Assembly (NCBI GenBank): GCA_017695065.1
Contig: JADILZ010000095.1
Span: forward strand, 1-37,890
Source of the DNA: Candidatus Cryptobacteroides excrementipullorum
Lineage (GTDB): Bacteria > Bacteroidota > Bacteroidia > Bacteroidales > UBA932
Length of the DNA: 37,890 nt
Direction: 5' to 3'
Shown here: piece by piece, positions 1-7,818 of the stretch
How positions within the stretch are numbered: the stretch's first letter is position 1
How the letters are laid out: every line of letters begins with the position of its first letter
Program-made: the position numbers and the translations under genes
Notes under the pieces: model-generated
Seen by the model: only the letters and a program-made list of their open reading frames with translations
Told to the model about the DNA's origin: nothing
Databases searched by the model: none

Positions 1-165
1 GACTCGCGGAAGCTGCAGAGGGAGCTCGGGTGGGAGCCGAGCCTCCAGTTCGAGGAAGGCATCGAGAAGACCGTCAGGTGGTATCTCGAGAACCAGGAGT
101 GGCTCGACAGTGTCACGAGCGGAGACTACCAGAAGTATTACGAGCGGATGTACGGAAAGCATTGA
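1..165 (+). CDS. rmlB: dTDP-glucose 4,6-dehydratase, C-terminal fragment
   Basis: The first 54 codons of the window, in frame 1 to the TGA at 163-165, are the C-terminus of a gene that begins outside it. The residues TVRWYLENQEWL followed by SGDYQKYYERMY are the typical end of RmlB, the NAD-dependent short-chain dehydrogenase/reductase that converts dTDP-glucose to dTDP-4-keto-6-deoxyglucose, the second step of dTDP-L-rhamnose synthesis. The NAD-binding and catalytic parts lie outside, so activity cannot be judged. Its position just before Wzi-, Wza- and Wzz-like genes fits a polysaccharide locus that uses rhamnose or another 6-deoxysugar. Another dTDP/UDP-sugar dehydratase is less likely because the tail matches RmlB well. 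Confidence 0.85.
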   Translation, partial: DSRKLQRELGWEPSLQFEEGIEKTVRWYLENQEWLDSVTSGDYQKYYERMYGKH

Positions 166-249
166 CACGCAGTCATGTCCGGCGGAAGCTACAGGGATGG
201 CGACATGCAGATTTTTCTGTCTTGCCCGAAATGTTTTATTCAATGGGCT

Positions 250-300
250 GTCACCGTCAGGTGACTGGTGGTGGACAGACAGGATTTCCGGAAGAAATCC
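250..300. repeat. two short inverted repeats after rmlB
   Basis: GTCACC (250-255) and GGTGAC (260-265) form a 6-bp stem with a 4-base loop. GGATTTC (282-288) and GAAATCC (294-300) form a 7-bp stem with a 5-base loop. Neither is followed by a T-run, so they are not classical terminators. They may slow transcription out of the rml genes. The rest of 166-366 becomes AT-rich toward the next gene, and I see no coding region in it. Confidence 0.3.
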
Positions 301-366
301 GACGGATTCCGGTCATTGAAGTTAAGGTATTGAATATTAGTTTAATATAGTTAAATTTAATTCGTC

Positions 367-400
367 GAACTGACGTTAAGTTAATTTGTGAACTGACGTT
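367..400 (+). promoter_or_regulatory. 11-bp direct repeat around a promoter-like box before rhaM
   Basis: GAACTGACGTT occurs exactly twice, at 367-377 and 390-400, a period of 23 bp or about two helical turns. Between the copies lies TTAATTTG (381-388), one base off the Bacteroidota -7 element TAnnTTTG. The second copy ends 6 bases before the rhaM ATG. The layout is that of tandem operator sites for a dimeric regulator or extracytoplasmic sigma-like input. This is inferred from layout only. Confidence 0.4.
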
Positions 401-406
401 TTATAT

Positions 407-739
407 ATGAAGAGATATTGCCAGACATTGACATTGAAGGACGATCCTGAGCTGATCAGGAAGTACAGGGAGGTACATTCCAGGGTGTGGCCTGAAATCA
501 AGGCCGGTATCCGCGAGGTCGGGATTCTGGACATGCAGATCTATCTGAAGGGTAACAGGTTGTTCATGATAATGGATACGGTGGACAGCTTTGACTGGGA
601 GAAGGATAACGCGAGGCTTGCGACCCTTCCCCGTCAGAAAGAGTGGGAGGAGTATGTGGCCGAGTTCCAGAACGCTGCGGATCCGCACGCCCCTTCTCAC
701 GAGAAGTGGCAGCTGATGGAGAAGGTGTTCCAGCTCTGA
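407..739 (+). CDS. rhaM: L-rhamnose mutarotase (DUF718 family)
   Basis: This 110-residue protein has the length of RhaM (about 104 residues in E. coli), a dimeric ferredoxin-like enzyme that interconverts the alpha and beta anomers of L-rhamnose. The family core is visible: a tyrosine-histidine segment YREVHSRVWPEI near residues 20-32 (compare YQRRHNPIWPEL in E. coli), then IYLKGNRLFMIMDT, and a tryptophan pair region WEEYVAEFQ. No signal peptide is present, so it is cytosolic. It lies 241 bases after rmlB and has its own AT-rich upstream region with an 11-bp direct repeat. A free-sugar mutarotase beside a nucleotide-rhamnose gene is not an obvious pathway pair. It may act in rhamnose salvage, or on another 6-deoxysugar such as fucose. 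Confidence 0.8.
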   Translation: MKRYCQTLTLKDDPELIRKYREVHSRVWPEIKAGIREVGILDMQIYLKGNRLFMIMDTVDSFDWEKDNARLATLPRQKEWEEYVAEFQNAADPHAPSHEKWQLMEKVFQL

Positions 740-831
740 TCCGGAGAGGAAGCCTGTCTCTATGACATGACTGGCGGCATGCTGATGCATGTCTCCTGTC
801 CGGTGCATGTCTTTTGAAATACTTTTGTCTT

Positions 832-2442
832 ATGAAAATATTTCTCATTGTACCCGTTTTCCTGTGCCTTTTTTCTTATACGGCGGCAGCGGAAAGCGGG
901 CGTTTCGTTGCCGGGGACTGTACTGACAGCCTCGGCAGGGTGGCTCCGACGAGGCTCGATGCGGGGACTTCCGGTGTTACAGTTGCCTGGGATGTGTCCC
1001 TTTACGGGATGTGCGGGACGGACGGGAGGCTCCCATTCTGGGCTGTGACCAACCGCAGGGGGCTGTTCCCCCGGTCGCTGGGCCCGTCTTCTTCCGGCAG
1101 CAGGGACGGAGGTCGTTTCACGGGCGGCGGCCTTGTCACATGCGGGGCGGATGTATCGTATATGACCGGGGCCGGGATTGTCCTGGATGCAGGCGTGTCA
1201 CTGGCAGGATACGGGGCTCCAGGAGACTGGGCCGGGATGGTGGACAGGCTCTATCTTGGAGTGAGCTGGAAAAAGCTCCATCTGGATATCGGCCTGAGGG
1301 ACAGGGCGTATGATTTTGCGGGCCTGTCTCTCACAGGCGGGGACATAGCCTGGTCAGGGAATGTAAGGAATCTTCCCGGGTACAACCTCCATACCGGCTA
1401 TATATGGCTGCCTTTCAGGAAGAAGGTCATCGCTTTCAAGGCCAATTTCGCTGATTACGGGATGTGGGACAACAGATATGTCTCCCATACTCTTGTCCAT
1501 AACCAGTCTTTTTCATTGAAGGTCAGGCCATTCCGGCGTCTGGACATTTCCGCGGGACTTGAGCTCTGGGGCCAGTGGGCAGGCTATTCCCCGCAGTACG
1601 GTGAGCAGCCGGACGGGTTTAGGGATTATCTCAGGATATTGTGCGGGGCGAGCGGTGGGGATGATGCCCTTCAGGGGGACCAGGACAATGCCCTCGGGAA
1701 CCATCTCGGACGCGAATTCATCCGTCTGGACTGGTATGCGGACAGTTTCACGGTAACTTTCCAGCATGACATCCCGTTCGAGGACAAGTCCGGCATGAGA
1801 TTCCAGAATTTCCCGGACGGGGTGAACACCCTGGCTATTTCCTTCAAGGACCGCAGCAGGTGGGTGACGGATATCCTGTATGAGTTCGTCTATACAAGAG
1901 ATCAGTCCGGTCCTCTTCACGACAGGCCCGCTACGGAGGAGGAGATGGAGGAGAACGGCGGAAAGACGTATACCATCCTCGGTGGAGAGGACAATTATTT
2001 CAACAACGGGGTATATCGTTCAGGCTGGACCTACCACGGTATGACCGCCGGTCTTCCGCTTGCCTGCCCGATGTATGCCGGTGCGGACGGTAAGGTGATG
2101 GGGGTGGCCAGCAACAGCATTGTGGCTCATCATTTCGGTCTGAGAGGAGTCGCTGCGCGGAAAGTCCCGTACAGGTTCCTGTTCACATGGAGCCGCCATT
2201 ACGGCAGGACGAGGTATTTTGACCAGGACCAGGCGTGGAGGTTCGAGGGGCATCCTCAGCAGATTTCCCTGGCTCTCGAGGGAGAGCTCCCGTCGGGTAT
2301 CCTGTGCCGCGGGGAGTGGGGGAGAAGGCCTTGGATGTCGCTGGGCCTTGGCCTTTATGCGGATTTCGGCAAGGTTTTCCCGGACTCCTTCGGTGTCACC
2401 GTAAGGCTGTCCTGTTCAGGTCATGCCAAGTCCGGCAGATGA
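832..2442 (+). CDS. Wzi-like outer-membrane capsule assembly protein
   Basis: The protein has about 536 residues with a Sec signal peptide (MKIFLIVPVFLCLFSYTAAA). It continues as alternating aromatic beta strands typical of an outer-membrane barrel. The central segment, with RLDWYADSFTVTFQHDIPFED followed by a WVTDILYEFVYTRDQSGPLHD stretch, matches what I know of Bacteroidales 'capsule assembly Wzi family' proteins, which are related to the E. coli surface lectin that anchors capsule. I chose ATG 832; an in-frame TTG at 814 would put six extra residues before the signal peptide. It sits between rhaM and the wza/wzz-like pair, which supports a role in holding or exporting surface polysaccharide. 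A TACTTTTG at 820-827 resembles a -7 box but would start transcription at the ATG itself, so it is probably fortuitous. Confidence 0.75.
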   Translation: MKIFLIVPVFLCLFSYTAAAESGRFVAGDCTDSLGRVAPTRLDAGTSGVTVAWDVSLYGMCGTDGRLPFWAVTNRRGLFPRSLGPSSSGSRDGGRFTGGGLVTCGADVSYMTGAGIVLDAGVSLAGYGAPGDWAGMVDRLYLGVSWKKLHLDIGLRDRAYDFAGLSLTGGDIAWSGNVRNLPGYNLHTGYIWLPFRKKVIAFKANFADYGMWDNRYVSHTLVHNQSFSLKVRPFRRLDISAGLELWGQWAGYSPQYGEQPDGFRDYLRILCGASGGDDALQGDQDNALGNHLGREFIRLDWYADSFTVTFQHDIPFEDKSGMRFQNFPDGVNTLAISFKDRSRWVTDILYEFVYTRDQSGPLHDRPATEEEMEENGGKTYTILGGEDNYFNNGVYRSGWTYHGMTAGLPLACPMYAGADGKVMGVASNSIVAHHFGLRGVAARKVPYRFLFTWSRHYGRTRYFDQDQAWRFEGHPQQISLALEGELPSGILCRGEWGRRPWMSLGLGLYADFGKVFPDSFGVTVRLSCSGHAKSGR

Positions 2443-2477
2443 AACCGGCGGATGATTCTGCCAGTATGATGGAGGAT

Positions 2478-2512
2478 ATTGCGCTGTGAATGGAAGTTTT
2501 ATACTATCTTTG
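2478..2512 (+). promoter_or_regulatory. promoter of the wza/wzz-like operon
   Basis: TATCTTTG at 2505-2512 matches the Bacteroidota -7 element. ATTG at 2478-2481 is an acceptable -33 element with a 23-base spacer. Transcription would start near 2517, giving a leader of about 70 bases before the ATG at 2588. Confidence 0.55.
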
Positions 2513-2520
2513 CGCCCGGA

Positions 2521-2559
2521 TTGTGTTTATTAGGCTGCTAGAGTAGGGGTAGCACACAA
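2521..2559 (+). promoter_or_regulatory. leader stem-loop with an ops-like GGGGTAGC box
   Basis: TTGTGT (2521-2526) pairs exactly with ACACAA (2554-2559). Inside it, GCTGCT (2534-2539) pairs with GGTAGC (2548-2553) through two G-U wobbles. The loop side carries GTAGGGGTAGC, which resembles the GGCGGTAGC core of the enterobacterial JUMPstart/ops element found in front of wza and other capsule operons. Its position at the very start of a polysaccharide-export transcript suits a binding site for a NusG-like antiterminator (UpxY type in Bacteroides). No such regulator gene is in this window. Confidence 0.4.
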
Positions 2560-2587
2560 AAAGATATATTAAAAATTTTAATGCAAC

Positions 2588-4996
2588 ATGAGAAAAAGAC
2601 TTTTGACAGTTTTTCTGACTTTATGTGCCTCTGCTGTATTGTCTTTGACGGCCAGTGCACAGATGTCGGATGATGCTGTTGTAAAATACGTTAAGGAAGG
2701 CATTGCTACAGGAAAATCTCAGCAGGAGATGAGTTTGGAACTGGCGAAAAAGGGAGTGACTCGCCAACAGGCGGAAAGGTTGAAAGCCAGGCTTGAACAG
2801 GATCGGAGTGAAACTTTACAGACAGTTGTTGCTAAGGACAGGTCAAGAACTAAGGCTGAGTGGAAAGATACTGTTGTTGGGAATTTGTACAATATGATTG
2901 AATCTGTAGATTCTGTGGAAGTTGGTCAGACTGACTCAGTAAGGCTTGTCTATGGGCATAACATTTTTTCCGGCAGGAATCTGACTTTCGCCCCTAGCGA
3001 GAATCTGGCTACCCCTGAGAACTACAGGCTCGGGCCCGGTGATGAGGTTATCATCGATATCTGGGGGACCAACCAGGCGACTATCCGCCAGACTATCTCT
3101 CCTGACGGGTTCATCAACATAGATGATATCGGGATTGTCTATCTGTCTGGGATGACGGTGAAGGAGGCTGACAGCTTTATGCGCAGGAAGCTCAACCAGA
3201 TCTATTCTGTAGCAGGAGACAATCCAAAGTCTGAGATGAAGCTTACTCTCGGAAGTATAAGGACTATCCAGGTGAACATCATGGGTGAGGTGGTAATGCC
3301 TGGAACATACTATCTGTCCTCCCTGTCCAACCTGTATCATGCGGTATATCGCGCCGGAGGAGTCAATGCCCTGGGAAGCCTCAGGGACATACAGCTGGTG
3401 CGTGACGGCAAGAAGGTGGCGTCTGTGGATGTCTATGACTTCCTGATGAACGGCACTCTTCCGGCGGACATTACGCTCCAGGAGGGCGACATCGTCCTTG
3501 TGCATCCGTATGATGCCCTGGTGGACATTTCAGGCAATGTGAAGCGGCCGATGCTCTACGAACTCAAGGAAGGGGAGACCATCAGTGACCTTATTATTTA
3601 TGCCGGTGGCTTCAAAGGGGACGCATATACCTCGAATCTCCGTATGATACGCCGTAACGGCCGTGAGTACCAGGTCTTTACTATTGACCAGCCGGATTAT
3701 ACGTCATTCAAGCTCATGGATGGTGATGCTGTCTCCGTGGGTGCAATGCTAGACCGTTACGAAAACAAACTGGAGATACGCGGTGCTGTCTACAGGCCGG
3801 GAATATACCAGCTCTGCGACAATATTTCCACTGTCTCGCAGCTTATCGCCAAGGCTGACGGCCTGACCGGGGATGCATTCACCAACAGGGCAATACTTCA
3901 TCGCGAAAAAGAGGATCTCACCCTTGAGGTAATTCCACTGGACATCAGGTCCATACTTAATGGCACAGTCCCGGATGTGGTTTTGCAGAAAAACGACGCC
4001 CTGTATATTCCAAGCATTCATGATCTCCAAGATATGGGTTTTATTACTGTTTCGGGGGAGGTAGCCCGTCCAGGTGATTATGTATTTGCAGATAATACGA
4101 CCTTGGAGGATATCATCATCCAGGCCGGAGGTCTGCTTGAGTCTGCCTCAATGGTCAAGGTGGATGTAAGCCGCAGGGTAAAGGATCCTCGAAGCACTGA
4201 ACCGACAGATACTATAAGCCGTATTTATTCGTTCTCCATCAAGGACGGTTTCGTGATAGACGGTGAACCAGGGTTCATACTGGCTCCTTATGACCAGGTG
4301 ATGGTGCGCCGTAGCCCAGGATACAGTGCACAGCGTCAAGTGACTGTGAGTGGAGAGGTAGTCTTTGCCGGGCGTTATACCCTGACTCACAAGAACCAGA
4401 GGATTTCAGAGCTGGTGGCAGATGCCGGAGGTGTCACAGACTGGGCTTATGTCAAAGGTGCAAGGCTTGTCAGGAGGATCAACTCTGATGAGCGCACGAG
4501 GATGGACGCCGTGCTTGAGACCATGAGCCGCGGACGTGATTCCATAGATGTCACAAAGCTGGACATGGGTGAAGTCTATTATGTGGGCATAGATCTCTCT
4601 GATGCGCTCGCAAATCCGGGCGGGGACACTGACCTGGTGCTCAGGGAAGGGGATGAACTCCAGATACCGGAGTACAACAACACTGTGAGAATCAGCGGAA
4701 ACGTCATGTATCCGAATACTGTCGTATATGACGGGGACATGAGGGTGAAGGACTTCGTGGAGATGGCCGGAGGATATGGGTTCCGCTCAAAGAAGAACAA
4801 GGCCTATGTCATCTATATGAACGGCACTGTGGCCAAGGCAGGAAGGAACATGAAGGCTGTGGTGCAGCCTGGATGTGAAATAGTCGTGCCTGCAAAGGGC
4901 AGGAATCCGGAGGCTCTCCAGAATATCCTCAGCATAGCAACGACATCTGCTTCATTGGCTACGATGATAGCGACAATCGGAAATATTATAAAGTAG
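2588..4996 (+). CDS. SLBB-repeat polysaccharide export protein (Wza-like)
   Basis: This 802-residue protein has a cleavable signal peptide (about residues 1-24, no lipobox Cys) and a charged helical segment (27-75) common in Bacteroidales homologues. A polysaccharide-export domain begins at NYRLGPGDEVIIDIWG (145-160). It is followed by about six SLBB repeats, each opening with a motif like (I/V)xGEVxxPGxY and containing an AGG turn, starting near residue 228. E. coli Wza has far fewer repeats. The protein should form the periplasmic and outer-membrane channel that exports capsule or exopolysaccharide. The last residues (ILSIATTSASLATMIATIG) are hydrophobic. The first 400 bases are clearly more AT-rich than the rest of the gene. 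Only eight bases separate it from the wzz-like gene, indicating one operon. Confidence 0.85.
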   Translation: MRKRLLTVFLTLCASAVLSLTASAQMSDDAVVKYVKEGIATGKSQQEMSLELAKKGVTRQQAERLKARLEQDRSETLQTVVAKDRSRTKAEWKDTVVGNLYNMIESVDSVEVGQTDSVRLVYGHNIFSGRNLTFAPSENLATPENYRLGPGDEVIIDIWGTNQATIRQTISPDGFINIDDIGIVYLSGMTVKEADSFMRRKLNQIYSVAGDNPKSEMKLTLGSIRTIQVNIMGEVVMPGTYYLSSLSNLYHAVYRAGGVNALGSLRDIQLVRDGKKVASVDVYDFLMNGTLPADITLQEGDIVLVHPYDALVDISGNVKRPMLYELKEGETISDLIIYAGGFKGDAYTSNLRMIRRNGREYQVFTIDQPDYTSFKLMDGDAVSVGAMLDRYENKLEIRGAVYRPGIYQLCDNISTVSQLIAKADGLTGDAFTNRAILHREKEDLTLEVIPLDIRSILNGTVPDVVLQKNDALYIPSIHDLQDMGFITVSGEVARPGDYVFADNTTLEDIIIQAGGLLESASMVKVDVSRRVKDPRSTEPTDTISRIYSFSIKDGFVIDGEPGFILAPYDQVMVRRSPGYSAQRQVTVSGEVVFAGRYTLTHKNQRISELVADAGGVTDWAYVKGARLVRRINSDERTRMDAVLETMSRGRDSIDVTKLDMGEVYYVGIDLSDALANPGGDTDLVLREGDELQIPEYNNTVRISGNVMYPNTVVYDGDMRVKDFVEMAGGYGFRSKKNKAYVIYMNGTVAKAGRNMKAVVQPGCEIVVPAKGRNPEALQNILSIATTSASLATMIATIGNIIK

Positions 4997-5004
4997 ACAC
5001 AGCC

Positions 5005-6111
5005 ATGACAGAGGTTAACAATAATATCGAGGCGCAGGACCTTCAGCCGGAAGAGCAGGAAATCGACATAATGGAGCTTATAGCCAAGCTCTGGAAGAGA
5101 CGCAGGACTATACTTATATGGTGCGGGGTCGGTGCTGTGCTCGGACTTGTGGCCGGGTTCAGTATCCCTAAGACTTATTCCGCATCGGCTGTCCTTGCTC
5201 CTGAAATGGAGGAGTCCATGAGCTCGGGGGTCAGCTCGATTGCGAGCATGATGGGTGTGAACCTGGATAACAGCGTGGATGCCATCAACTTCCAGCTTTT
5301 TCCTGATGTGGTGTCTTCCACTCCGTTCATTTACGAGCTTTTTGACCTCCAGGTAAAGACAGCGGACGGCGAGCTGGAGACGACCCTGCTTGACTATATG
5401 CTCGAACATCAGAAGTCCGCATGGTGGTCGTACGTGGTTAAAGCCCCGTTCCAGCTGCTCGGCTGGGTGAAGTCGTGGTTTGAGAAGGAAGAGGAGCCGG
5501 ACCCGGATGCCGCCCTCGACATGTACAACCTTCCGGAGAAGGAGCGCGGCGTGGTCAAGTTTTTCGCCGAGAACATAGTGGTGGAGATGGACAAGAAGAC
5601 AGGAAAGGCCACCGTCTCTCTGGAGATGCAGGATCCGCTGGTGGTCACTACGGTCATGAATGCCATAATTTCCAATCTCAAGGACTATATGTCCGACTAC
5701 AGGACTTCGAAGGCACGTCAGGATGCGGAGAACCTGACTGTGATCTGCGAGCAGAGGAAGCAGGAGTATTATGCGGCCCAGCAGGCTTACGCCCGATACA
5801 GCGATGCCAACAAGAATGTGATACTCCAGAGCGCCCAGGCAGAGCGCGAGAGGCTTCAGCAGGAGATGAACCTTGCTTTCCAGGTTTATTCCCAGGTGGC
5901 CACACAGCTTGAGGCCGCGAGGATAAAGGAACAGGAGGCGAAACCAGTGTTTGCTGTGGTCCAGCCGCCGGTCGTCCCTCTGCAGAAGACCGCTCCGAGC
6001 AAGGTGAAGTATCTGGTGATTTTCACTTTCCTTGCAGGGTGTTGTGCTGCCGCGTGGATACTTTTCGGACAGGAATATTGGGATAAATTGAAGACTGACC
6101 TCAGACAGTAG
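5005..6111 (+). CDS. Wzz/Etk N-terminal domain chain-length protein
   Basis: This 368-residue inner-membrane protein has the polysaccharide co-polymerase layout. A short cytoplasmic tail (IDIMELIAKLWKRRR) leads into a first membrane helix at about 35-55, then a periplasmic domain with a long coiled-coil stretch (about 235-310, rich in Gln, Glu and Ala). A proline-rich motif (VVQPPVVPLQK) precedes a second membrane helix at about 337-357. Such proteins set polymer length and contact Wza. There is no C-terminal tyrosine-kinase domain and no separate kinase gene in the window. It is translated from the same message as the SLBB protein, and it is the last polysaccharide gene before unrelated genes begin. 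Confidence 0.82.
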   Translation: MTEVNNNIEAQDLQPEEQEIDIMELIAKLWKRRRTILIWCGVGAVLGLVAGFSIPKTYSASAVLAPEMEESMSSGVSSIASMMGVNLDNSVDAINFQLFPDVVSSTPFIYELFDLQVKTADGELETTLLDYMLEHQKSAWWSYVVKAPFQLLGWVKSWFEKEEEPDPDAALDMYNLPEKERGVVKFFAENIVVEMDKKTGKATVSLEMQDPLVVTTVMNAIISNLKDYMSDYRTSKARQDAENLTVICEQRKQEYYAAQQAYARYSDANKNVILQSAQAERERLQQEMNLAFQVYSQVATQLEAARIKEQEAKPVFAVVQPPVVPLQKTAPSKVKYLVIFTFLAGCCAAAWILFGQEYWDKLKTDLRQ

Positions 6112-6142
6112 TTTTCAGGTATCCGAAATTTGATTACCTTTG
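6112..6142 (+). promoter_or_regulatory. promoter before the BadF-type kinase
   Basis: TACCTTTG (6135-6142) matches the -7 element. TTTT at 6112-6115 is a weak -33 with a 19-base spacer. A start near 6149 leaves only about 20 bases of leader and rules out the upstream TTG start at 6140. Confidence 0.5.
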
Positions 6143-6169
6143 TCCCCCTGTACTGAAACCGGACGGACA

Positions 6170-7063
6170 ATGGAACTGATAATAGAAAGCGGGGCTACCA
6201 AGACAGATTACTGCCTTACGGATACGCGGGAAGTTAAAATGCGTTTTCCGGGGCCTGGGGTGAATCTCGCGACGATGGATATGGATACGGTATCTCTTGT
6301 AATCAGAGATGCCGTATCTCGTTTGTCCCCATGTCTGGACGGCCCTGAGGCAGGCGGAGCGGGAAGTGTGGAGAAGGTGCATTTCTATGCCGCAGGACTG
6401 TCGTCCGGGGACAGGAGACCGGAGAAGATGCTTAGGGAGCTTTTCCCTGCGGCTTCCGTAGAGTGTCTTTCTGACCTGATGGCGGCGGCGCGTGCCGTAT
6501 GCGGACGCAGGAGCGGCATGGCGCTGATTCTGGGTACCGGGTCCAACAGTTGTCTGTACGACGGTGAGAGGATTGTGCGCAACATCCGGCCGTGCGGATA
6601 TGTCCTCGGGGATTTCGGAAGCGGGGCCGCGCTGGGGAAGCGCTTCCTTGCCGACTATCTCCAGGGCTTGCTCCCCGGGGCGCTGGAAGAAGACTTCAGG
6701 CGGGAGTACGGGCTCTGTTATGACGATGTGGTGGCTTCCGTGTATAAGGGTGACGCCCCTGCCAGGTATCTGGCCTCGTTCGCCCCGTATGTTGTCTCTG
6801 TGTACAGGGGCGGGGATGGCGGCAGGGAGCTTGGCCCGGAGAGCCGGGGCTATGTGCGTTCCGTCCTGGAGGAGAATTTCAGGCTTTTCTTCAGACGGTG
6901 TGTCGTGCCTTACGGACAGAAAGGCTGCCCTGCAGGTGTGGTCGGCTCATTCGGCTGCGCCTGCAGGGATGTGCTTGAGGAAGTGGCCGCCCTGGAGGGC
7001 ATAAGCATAGGCTGCTTCCTGGCTTCGCCTATGGATGGACTGATAACGTATCATTTAGACTGA
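6170..7063 (+). CDS. BadF/BadG/BcrA-type ATPase, probable N-acetylglucosamine kinase
   Basis: This 297-residue protein belongs to the ASKHA fold. The phosphate-1 loop is [15 protein letters not shown] at residues 3-17, the phosphate-2 region is [13 protein letters not shown], and the adenosine-side motif is [12 protein letters not shown]. Bacteroidota homologues are usually annotated as N-acetylglucosamine kinases that phosphorylate amino sugars recovered from the cell wall or host glycans. In most relatives the phosphate-1 loop starts with Asp (ADSGSTKT); here it is Glu, a conservative but noticeable change at a Mg/ATP-contact position. ATG 6170 is preferred because the promoter's -7 box overlaps the only upstream start. 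The gene ends five bases before recR, so the two are probably cotranscribed. The substrate is inferred from family only. Confidence 0.72.
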   Translation: MELIIESGATKTDYCLTDTREVKMRFPGPGVNLATMDMDTVSLVIRDAVSRLSPCLDGPEAGGAGSVEKVHFYAAGLSSGDRRPEKMLRELFPAASVECLSDLMAAARAVCGRRSGMALILGTGSNSCLYDGERIVRNIRPCGYVLGDFGSGAALGKRFLADYLQGLLPGALEEDFRREYGLCYDDVVASVYKGDAPARYLASFAPYVVSVYRGGDGGRELGPESRGYVRSVLEENFRLFFRRCVVPYGQKGCPAGVVGSFGCACRDVLEEVAALEGISIGCFLASPMDGLITYHLD

Positions 7064-7068
7064 TTGGG

Positions 7069-7782
7069 ATGGCAATGTACAGCAAAGACAACTATCCGTC
7101 CAGACTTCTCGAAGAGGCGGTCGATGCCATAAGCTCTCTTCCCGGGGTGGGGCGGAAAAGCGCATTGAGGCTTGCCCTGCATCTGCTCAGGCAGCCGCAG
7201 GAGAATGTGCACCATTTTACCGCGGCGATTGATTCCCTCAGGGACAATGTCCGCTACTGCAGCATCTGCAGGATGATTTCGGATGACGAGATATGCCCTA
7301 TATGTTCCGACAGGACCCGTGACCGCCGGACTATCTGTGTGGTAGAGAATGTGAGGGATGTAATGAGCATAGAGAATACAGGGCAGTACAGGGGATTGTA
7401 CCATGTGCTCGGGGGGATCATATCCCCGATAAACGGCATAGGCCCTTCGGACCTGACTATAAGGGAGCTGGTCTCCCGTGTGGCCGGGCTGTGCGGAATG
7501 GAGGAGGCTTCTGACGGTGCGGGAAGTGCCGCGGGGGCGGCTGGGCATCCTGAAGGACAGCGGCCTGATATGGCCGGGCACGGTGATGTGGAGGTGATTC
7601 TTGCCCTGAGCGGCGATGTGGAGGGTGAGACTACATCGTTCTATATATACAGGCAGCTCGAAAAGTATTCAGTGACAGTCTCTTCCCTTGCCCGCGGGCT
7701 TGGCTTCGGAGATGACCTCGAATATGCTGACGAACTTACGCTTGGACGCTCCATAGTGAACAGGCAGCTGTTCCGGCCATGA
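7069..7782 (+). CDS. recR: recombination mediator protein RecR, with an insert
   Basis: RecR works with RecO (and RecF) to load RecA on single-stranded DNA at gaps. Visible parts are the helix-hairpin-helix [17 protein letters not shown] (24-40), the zinc finger Cys64-x2-Cys67 and Cys76-x2-Cys79, and a Toprim domain running from [10 protein letters not shown] to the [20 protein letters not shown] segment. The end, [23 protein letters not shown], is typical. The protein has 237 residues against about 200 usually. The excess is a Gly/Ala-rich stretch of about 25-30 residues (142-172) in the middle of the Toprim domain, between a helix and the next strand. The reading frame is intact. ATG 7069 or the ATG two codons later (7075) could start it. 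Confidence 0.93.
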   Translation: MAMYSKDNYPSRLLEEAVDAISSLPGVGRKSALRLALHLLRQPQENVHHFTAAIDSLRDNVRYCSICRMISDDEICPICSDRTRDRRTICVVENVRDVMSIENTGQYRGLYHVLGGIISPINGIGPSDLTIRELVSRVAGLCGMEEASDGAGSAAGAAGHPEGQRPDMAGHGDVEVILALSGDVEGETTSFYIYRQLEKYSVTVSSLARGLGFGDDLEYADELTLGRSIVNRQLFRP

Positions 7783-7818
7783 GAAAGGATGATGGAATTA
7801 AAATGAACTTTTGACTGT

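Noticed and set aside
30..350. Open frames of about 70-106 codons over the rmlB end and the following gap
   Set aside because: They overlap the clear RmlB frame, have no recognisable family and are rich in Arg, as expected for off-frame reading.
820..827. TACTTTTG as a promoter of the Wzi-like gene
   Set aside because: It would place the transcript start on the ATG itself and has no -33 at the right distance.
814..831. TTG start adding six residues to the Wzi-like protein
   Set aside because: ATG 832 begins directly with a good signal peptide; the extra residues would precede it without purpose.
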